From: Thermoanaerobaculia bacterium
GTDB taxonomy: Bacteria; Acidobacteriota; Thermoanaerobaculia; Thermoanaerobaculales; Sulfomarinibacteraceae
DNA length: 59,195 nt
Assembly (NCBI GenBank): GCA_027061805.1
Contig: JAMOWA010000013.1
Location: 1 to 59,195 of the forward strand
Reading direction: 5' to 3'
The notes beneath the pieces are model-generated. The model was not told where the DNA came from, searched no databases, and saw only the letters and a program-made list of their open reading frames with translations. Each line of letters opens with the position of its first letter. Position 1 is the first letter of the stretch. Of this stretch, positions 54,040 to 59,195 are shown piece by piece. The translations under genes were made by a program, and so were the position numbers.

Positions 54040-56502
54040 TCATGGGCCGTACAGGGTCAGGCGAAAGGCAGTGGTGATGAAGACCGACATCTGGGCGCGG
54101 GTCACCAGATCTTCCGGACAGTAGTTGCCACCACCACATCCTGCCGTCACCTCGTTGGCGGCCAGGTAGTGGATGGAGGCACATCCCGGATCCTCCGGGG
54201 GCACATCCGCGAAGACCGAGAGTCCACCGGGGGTGCAGTCGTAGTCCCCGAGGCCCGGGACCGTCCCGGTGAGGGGTATCGGGTTGTCCCCGACCATCGC
54301 CTTGGCGATGAAGACGGCCATCTGCCAGCGGCTCACCTGGTCGGTGGGGCAATAGCGCAGGGGATCCACGGCGCATCCTGCCGTGACCTCGTTGGCGGCC
54401 AGGTAGTGGATGAAGCGGCACCCCGGATCCTCTGGGGGCACGTCATCGAAGAGGGACTGGCCGTCGGCGATGCAGTTGTAGGCGCCCAGCGTGGCGACGG
54501 TCCCCTCGGCCGGGACCTCGGCGTCGCCGGCCATGGCGGTCGAGATGAAGACGGCCATCTGCCAGCGCGTGACATCGTCCTCGGGACAGAAGAGGTCGCT
54601 GGAGCACCCCGAGGTGATCCCGCTGTGGAGGAGGGTCTCCACCTGGGAGTAGGTCCAGTGGTCCACGGGGACATCCGTGAAGCTTCCTCCCACGTGGAGC
54701 ACCCAGCTGTGAGTCTCACCGCTGGACAGTGTCTCCTCGACAACGCGGTCCACGTGGCCAGGGGGACGGGTGGTGGCGATCCGGGCGGAGTAGCAGTCGT
54801 CGAGCTGGGCGCAGGAAACGGAGGTTCCTGCAGCGATCGAGCCGTAGCTGGCGGTGCTCTTTGCCCCGCTGATGCCGGTGCCCCAGGACACCGAACCGGT
54901 GACCGAGGGTACGGGCAGGGTGCCGGGGTTGTGCCAGGTGGGTGAGAGCCTGAAGACCTCGGTGGGCTCCAGGATGCCGTTGCCGTTCCCGGTGGTCTCC
55001 GTGATGTCCAGGGCCTCGGCTCCGAGGGTGATGTCCTCGGTCAGGGCCTGCTTGATGTCCACGAGGCCGTACCCCCAGCTGTTGTTGGGTCCGTTCACGT
55101 AGTCTCCACCACAGGTTTCCACGACGGCAGTCAGGCGGTGGGCGCTGTCGTTGAGGATGGCCTCGGTGGCGGCCTGGTCGTTCTTCAGCTCGGGCTTGGC
55201 CGACCACAGGAGTGCCACGGCGCCGGCCACGTGGGGCCCCGCCATGCTGGTGCCATTCCACGATGCGTAGCCTCCGCCCGGCGTGCAGGAGCGGACTCCC
55301 ACGCCGGGGGCCGAGATGTCCGGTTTCATGAGGTTGGGGTTGTCCTCATTGTTGGAGGCAGGCCCCCGGCTCGAGAAGGAGGCAAGGTTGTCGGACGAGT
55401 TGGTGGCGGCCACGGAGTAGGCAACGTCGTAGAGGGCCGGCGGATCCTGGACGGATCCACAGGAGGAGCCGTCGTTCCCCGCGGAGACCACCGTCATGAT
55501 TCCGGCGGCCACCTGGGCCTCCGTGGCACTCTTCAGGGTGTCCCAGGAGCACCCCTCGGAGGCAGGGCAACTCCAGGAATTGTTCGTCACGTCGGGGGCC
55601 TTCGAGGGATCACCCTGGCTCGGCTCTCCCCCGATGGGGTAGGGGGCCAGGAAGAACTCGAAGCACTCCAGGTACGTGGAGGGCGAACCGTCGCCCTCGT
55701 CCATGTTGCGGCAGGCGATCCATCTTGCGCCCGGTGCCATGCCGATCTGGTTCGCACCCCCGTCGTCACCCACCACCGTACCGATGGTGTGGGTCCCGTG
55801 TCCGTGGTCATCGCAGGGTTCGGCGCTGTCGGCGCCGCAGGGGTTCGAGGGGTTGTGGACCGCATCATGCCAGTTGTAGTCGTGGTTGGCGGTGGTTCCG
55901 TTCCAGCCACGGTACCTGCTCTTGATGGCGGGATGGGTCCAGTCCACGCCGGTGTCCTGGCCGCCCACCACGATACCCTGGCCCGTGAATCCCATGGCCC
56001 AGACCTCGGGGGCGTTCGTCCGTGCAATGCCCCACTCCACGCCGGTGGCTGCCTCCCCGAAGTCCTGCGGTGGTCCCTGGGGGATGGGGTTGTGGATCAC
56101 CGGATTGCCCTCGATCCGCAGCACGTCGGGACGTGCTGCGAGCTCGTTCACCAGTGTCCGGTCGCCACGGACGAGCACGGCGTTGACAATGTAGTAGGAC
56201 CGGTACCAGATCCCGTGCTCCTCGAGCCACTTCAGGAGGGGTGCCTGGCTCCGCCGTGCGGTGTTCCAGAGGGCGTCACGGACGAAGCGTCCCTTCTCGG
56301 CCTTGGTGGGCAGTGCCGCCGCCGGCGCGAGGTCGGCCTGCTCCCGGAGCACCACGAAGAACTCGGCCTGCCGGCCGTCCGCGGTGTGCTCCAGCACCCA
56401 GGGACGGACCTCAGCCCGCAGGGTCGAGGCGGCAGGAACGTTGCCGGCCAGGAGGCCGAGCAACAGCGATAGTAGTATGACAGGGTGACGGTGGAATGTC
56501 AT
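54040..56502 (-). CDS. Secreted subtilisin-family protease with three S-layer homology repeats
   Basis: 820 residues from the ATG at 56502; AGGAAGAAGG touches the other ATG at 56508. A signal peptide is followed by an inhibitor I9-like propeptide (about 30-120) and an S8 catalytic domain with Asp in VVGGQDTGVDWTHP, His in GHGTHTIGTVVG and Ser in NGTSMAGPHVAGAV. After a linker come three SLH-like repeats (DVPVDHWTYSQVETL, DVPPEDPGCRFIHYLAANEV, DVPPEDPGCASIHYLAANEV), which may bind the envelope. It has a tandem paralogue upstream on the same strand that lacks the SLH part. Confidence 0.93.
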   Translation of the reverse strand: MTFHRHPVILLSLLLGLLAGNVPAASTLRAEVRPWVLEHTADGRQAEFFVVLREQADLAPAAALPTKAEKGRFVRDALWNTARRSQAPLLKWLEEHGIWYRSYYIVNAVLVRGDRTLVNELAARPDVLRIEGNPVIHNPIPQGPPQDFGEAATGVEWGIARTNAPEVWAMGFTGQGIVVGGQDTGVDWTHPAIKSRYRGWNGTTANHDYNWHDAVHNPSNPCGADSAEPCDDHGHGTHTIGTVVGDDGGANQIGMAPGARWIACRNMDEGDGSPSTYLECFEFFLAPYPIGGEPSQGDPSKAPDVTNNSWSCPASEGCSWDTLKSATEAQVAAGIMTVVSAGNDGSSCGSVQDPPALYDVAYSVAATNSSDNLASFSSRGPASNNEDNPNLMKPDISAPGVGVRSCTPGGGYASWNGTSMAGPHVAGAVALLWSAKPELKNDQAATEAILNDSAHRLTAVVETCGGDYVNGPNNSWGYGLVDIKQALTEDITLGAEALDITETTGNGNGILEPTEVFRLSPTWHNPGTLPVPSVTGSVSWGTGISGAKSTASYGSIAAGTSVSCAQLDDCYSARIATTRPPGHVDRVVEETLSSGETHSWVLHVGGSFTDVPVDHWTYSQVETLLHSGITSGCSSDLFCPEDDVTRWQMAVFISTAMAGDAEVPAEGTVATLGAYNCIADGQSLFDDVPPEDPGCRFIHYLAANEVTAGCAVDPLRYCPTDQVSRWQMAVFIAKAMVGDNPIPLTGTVPGLGDYDCTPGGLSVFADVPPEDPGCASIHYLAANEVTAGCGGGNYCPEDLVTRAQMSVFITTAFRLTLYGP

Positions 56503-56634
56503 GGGCATCCTTCTTCCTGGATCGTATTTCCCCTAAGGACAGCACCGGTATTTCCTGAAAGTGTCCTGGGGTGCATCGTATGGGAATCCTAGCCCGGAGA
56601 CGGAGGCAGGTCAAACCTTCCTGACCGGGACGTC

Positions 56635-58161
56635 TCACGGCACGACCCGGCCACCGGGTCGGCGCGGAGAGGGAGCCGCGAGCTCCCAGGAGCGGACCAC
56701 GTCCAGAAGGCCATGGCCCCACGAGTTGTTGGGTCCCACCGTGTAGTCTCCACCACAGTTCTCGATCACCTCCGGCAGGGGACGGGCCCCTCGGGCGAGA
56801 AGCTCCTCGGTGGCCCCGATGGAGTTTGTGAGCCAGGGCCTGGCAGACCAGAGCAGCGCCACCGCTCCGGCCACGTGGGGCGTGGCCATGCTGGTGCCGT
56901 TCCAGATTCCGGTGTAGCCCCCGCCCGGCAGGGCGGAGTAGATGGCCACCCCCGGTGCCACCAGGTCCGGCTTGATGAGGTCGGGATGGTCCTGGTTCGC
57001 GGTGGTAGGCCCCCGGCTGGAGAAACCCGCAAGGGCGTCCGCGGCATCGGTGGCACCCACGGTGAAGACCGCGTCGTAGAGGCCCGGCGGGCTCATCACG
57101 GTGCCGCAGGCGGGACCCTCGTTGCCGGCGGCGGCCACGGTGAAGATTCCGGCGGCCCTCTGGGCCTCGATGGCCTCCCGGAGGGTGTCCCAGGAGCACC
57201 CCTCCGAGGCGGGGCAGGTCCAGGAGTTCACGGTCACGTCGGGGGCCATGTCGGAGTTCCCCTGGGAGGGGTCTCCCCCGGGGGGCCAGGGTGCCAGGAA
57301 CCACTCCATGCACTCCAGGTAGCGTGCAGGCGAACCCCACCCCCGGTCCATGTTGCGGCAGGCGATCCACCTGGCGCCGGGCGCCATGCCGATGGCCCGG
57401 GTGTTTCCGTCGAAGCCCACGGCCGTGCCCATGGTGTGGGTGCCGTGGCCCGCATCGTCGCAGGGCTCGGTGGTATCGCTGCCGCAGGGGTTCGAGGGGG
57501 CGTCATGGATGGCGTCGTGCCAGCTGTGGTCGTGGTTCGCGGTGCTGCCGTCCCATCCCCGGTACTGCCGGATCAGGGCGGGGTGGGTCCAGTCCACGCC
57601 GGTGTCCTGTCCGCCCACCACGATGCCCTCACCGGTGATCCCGAGGGCCCAGAGCTCGGGTGCCCGGGTCCTCTCGATGCCCCAGGGGATCATCGGCTCT
57701 CCACTGGCCTCCAGCGCCGTGCTAGAGGGCAGGAGCGGAAGGTCGTTGTGGACGAGCGGATTGCCCTCGATGCGCAACACATCATCTCGCCGGGAGAGCT
57801 CCTCCACGAGACGACGGTCCCCGTGCACCAGGATGGCGTTGACGATGTAGTAGCTGCGGTGGGGGATCCCCCGTTCGGCGAGCCATGAGCGCAGCGGCGC
57901 CTGGCTGCGTGCGGCGGTGGCCCACAGGGCATCGCGGACCGCCCTGCGGCGGTCGGGAGCCGCCGGGATCCGGCGGGCCTCCAGGAGTCCGGCCCGATCG
58001 CGGAGAACGACGAAGAAGGAGGCCTCCGAACCGTTCCGGGTGTGCTCCAGGACCCACGGGTGGACGGGCACGGTGGCCCGGGCGTCCCTCCGCAGGGCGG
58101 CGGCTGCGGTCGAGGCGCAGAGGAGAACCAGGGCGACGGCTGTGATGTTCCGGCGAATCAT
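56635..58161 (-). CDS. Secreted subtilisin-family protease (paralogue without SLH repeats)
   Basis: 508 residues from the ATG at 58161, where the signal peptide MIRRNITAVALVLLCASTAA begins. The propeptide and S8 domain closely resemble the neighbouring protease: Asp in VVGGQDTGVDWTHP, His in AGHGTHTMGTAVG, Ser in NGTSMATPHVAGAV. The protein ends shortly after the catalytic domain (NSWGHGLLDVVRSWELAAP). The pair arose by tandem duplication. No clear ribosome-binding site precedes the ATG. Confidence 0.92.
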   Translation of the reverse strand: MIRRNITAVALVLLCASTAAAALRRDARATVPVHPWVLEHTRNGSEASFFVVLRDRAGLLEARRIPAAPDRRRAVRDALWATAARSQAPLRSWLAERGIPHRSYYIVNAILVHGDRRLVEELSRRDDVLRIEGNPLVHNDLPLLPSSTALEASGEPMIPWGIERTRAPELWALGITGEGIVVGGQDTGVDWTHPALIRQYRGWDGSTANHDHSWHDAIHDAPSNPCGSDTTEPCDDAGHGTHTMGTAVGFDGNTRAIGMAPGARWIACRNMDRGWGSPARYLECMEWFLAPWPPGGDPSQGNSDMAPDVTVNSWTCPASEGCSWDTLREAIEAQRAAGIFTVAAAGNEGPACGTVMSPPGLYDAVFTVGATDAADALAGFSSRGPTTANQDHPDLIKPDLVAPGVAIYSALPGGGYTGIWNGTSMATPHVAGAVALLWSARPWLTNSIGATEELLARGARPLPEVIENCGGDYTVGPNNSWGHGLLDVVRSWELAAPSPRRPGGRVVP

Positions 58162-58729
58162 TGGAGGAGGGTACCCGCCGCCGCGACGTGGGGTCAATAG
58201 GTGCGACGCCCGTCCACACGCCCGTTCGTGAAACGTGAAAGGTGAAACGTGAAACGAAAGAGGGTGAGGGGAGGTGTGCCGCCCGCCCAGGCCTCCGTGC
58301 GGGGAGTGCCGCATTGGCGTTCGCCGAGGGGAGGCCGCTCCAGGGAGCGCCGCTCGAAAGTCGCGGCCTCGTGCATGGGGCGAGTGGAAGCGAGGTGGCT
58401 CGCCGGGAGGACGTGGTCCGGGTTCTGCGGGAGCACGATGCCGGCCTGGAGGCCGGCGCTCCCTGTGGCCGCGTACTCTCTTCGGGTGTCCGGTTGTGTT
58501 CCGGGTTTGGGAGGTTTCCTGTTCACCGGGGCGGAGGGCGGCGTCGGGGATCGGGGACGGCGGCGGGAGACGGCGACCGCGTCCTGTGGTCCTCCCTGGT
58601 GCGTCCGCGGTTCCATCCGGCAGCTGGAGCGCATCCAGTCTGATTCATCACCCCCTCGCCCTTGCACCCCTGCGCCCCTGCCCCCCGGGTGGGCGGGGGA
58701 CGCCCTCCCGTCCTGACGTCTTCACCCCC
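58162..58729. repeat. Repeat-rich intergenic region (heptamer array, hairpin, CCCTGC module)
   Basis: TGAAACG/TGAAAGG heptamers lie at 58227-58257. A stable hairpin at 58429-58463 has outer stem GGGAGC/GCTCCC and inner stem GCCGGCC/GGCCGGC with a 5-base bulge. CACCCCTGCGCCCCTGCC lies at 58664-58682, matching the module of copies A and B. The ORFs through this stretch on both strands have no coding character. Confidence 0.6.
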
Positions 58730-59089
58730 TCACCGTGCGGGCGGGTGGAGGAGCTTCCAGGTGGCACCGCGGGAGCGGTCGAGGAGGGTGAGAGCGGTGG
58801 AAGCACGGTCGGGATCCACCGCACCGGCGCCGAGGAGGAGGCGGAGGTGGATGTCGGCTTCCTTTGCAGAGGCGCAGGCGATACGCCAGTGGTGGAGGCG
58901 GTCTCTGCCTGTACGGCCGTGGCCCTCGGCGAGGTTGGCGGGCACGGAGCTCACCGACCGGATGAGTTGGTCGGCCACGGGCCTGAGCGGAGCGGGAACC
59001 GCACGAGCCAGGGCAAGCGCGATGGAAGCGGCTTCCATGGCGAGGTTGACGGCATCAAGGGGGTGGTTGGCTGGAAGGGTGTCGGTCAT
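58730..59089 (-). CDS. Four-helix-bundle protein (S23/IVP family)
   Basis: 119 residues. The motif SVSSVPANLAEGHGRTGRD is the diagnostic S.P.N.AEG.GR segment of the four-helix-bundle family (TIGR02436), found within 23S rRNA intervening sequences and, as a distant relative, in diversity-generating retroelements. I chose the ATG at 59089 because GGAGGTGACC precedes it. An inverted repeat starts 34 bp upstream of the gene and the window then ends. No rRNA or reverse transcriptase is visible here. Confidence 0.85.
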   Translation of the reverse strand: MTDTLPANHPLDAVNLAMEAASIALALARAVPAPLRPVADQLIRSVSSVPANLAEGHGRTGRDRLHHWRIACASAKEADIHLRLLLGAGAVDPDRASTALTLLDRSRGATWKLLHPPAR

Positions 59090-59123
59090 GGTCACCTCCG
59101 GGTCGTTCATGGAGGCCCTTCAG

Positions 59124-59195
59124 CTTCCGGGCGCCCCGGTGTCAAGGGCCGCGCAGCGGCCGGAAGTTCATCCTTGACACCGGGGCGCCCGGAAG
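59124..59195. repeat. Perfect 24-bp inverted repeat at the window edge
   Basis: CTTCCGGGCGCCCCGGTGTC followed by AAGG (59124-59147) is exactly repeated in inverse orientation at 59172-59195. A 24-base spacer between them contains GCCGC-GCA-GCGGC, itself a hairpin. The repeat runs to the last base of the window, so its real extent is unknown. Confidence 0.85.

Noticed and set aside
58194-58716. ORFs of 130-155 codons in the last intergenic region
   Set aside because: They read through heptamer repeats and a hairpin, have no motif, and overlap each other on both strands.

Overview
High-GC bacterial chromosome, probably Acidobacteriota (Thermoanaerobaculia/Holophagae-like). This assignment is inference from a mix of families: a Ser/Thr kinase with a long TPR tail, a propeller-GGDEF protein, a winged-helix/TolB sensor, a futalosine-pathway enzyme, multiheme cytochromes with MtrB-type and DUF3373 outer-membrane proteins, and subtilases with S-layer homology repeats. 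The left end holds an IS66 remnant and the right end stops exactly on a perfect 24-bp inverted repeat, so the window looks like a contig broken at repeats.

Layout. 0-1.5 kb: IS66 remnant and two small membrane/secreted ORFs. 1.5-5.1 kb: UvrD-type helicase, GNAT, holin-like membrane protein, zinc ribbon. 5.4-9.1 kb: a three-gene AmmeMemoRadiSam operon (MEMO-AMMECR1 fusion, DUF362, radical SAM) in which every product has an export signal. 9.5-16.3 kb: SGNH-like lipase-fold protein, propeller diguanylate cyclase, CadC-like sensor. 16.4 kb: class I aldolase. 17.6-24.8 kb: two electron-transfer operons on the minus strand, decaheme DmsE/MtrA plus MtrB/PioB barrel, and monoheme cytochrome plus DUF3373 porin plus octaheme cytochrome, each with a readable sigma-70-like promoter and a terminator. 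25-35 kb: DUF2752/YIP1 pair, glutamine amidotransferase, ApaH, large membrane protein, C1 peptidase, MqnD, tRNA-Cys, and a degenerate ABC-like protein with two companions. 35.7-40.7 kb: divergent Ser/Thr kinase-TPR and FHA-sigma54 activator. 40.7-47.4 kb: redoxin, MmgE/PrpD, MFS, CPA antiporter, LpdD-like protein. 47.7-54 kb: polyprenyl-sugar type glycosylation membrane cluster and a methyltransferase. 54-58.2 kb: tandem subtilases. 58.7 kb: four-helix-bundle protein.

Main discovery: two genes are interrupted by an in-frame TGA that looks like selenocysteine rather than a stop. At 41057-41059 the TGA sits exactly at the first Cys of a thioredoxin-type CxxC (giving U-G-G-C) in a lipoprotein redoxin. 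At 18045-18047 a TGA splits the MtrB/PioB-family barrel, whose full length and C-terminal Phe are restored only by readthrough. Both TGAs are followed by a 17-nt hairpin (6-bp stem, 5-nt loop with G at the second position), in the position expected for a bacterial SECIS. The redoxin case is strong; the barrel case would be a selenoprotein family I do not know as described.

The intergenic regions carry a recurring composite repeat: TGAAACG heptamer arrays, an AACCACGGATT module, a CCCTGCGCCCCTGC module, and runs of degenerate GTCCST/GGACAC hexamers. A separate 175-bp element with terminal inverted repeats lies at 31.2 kb.
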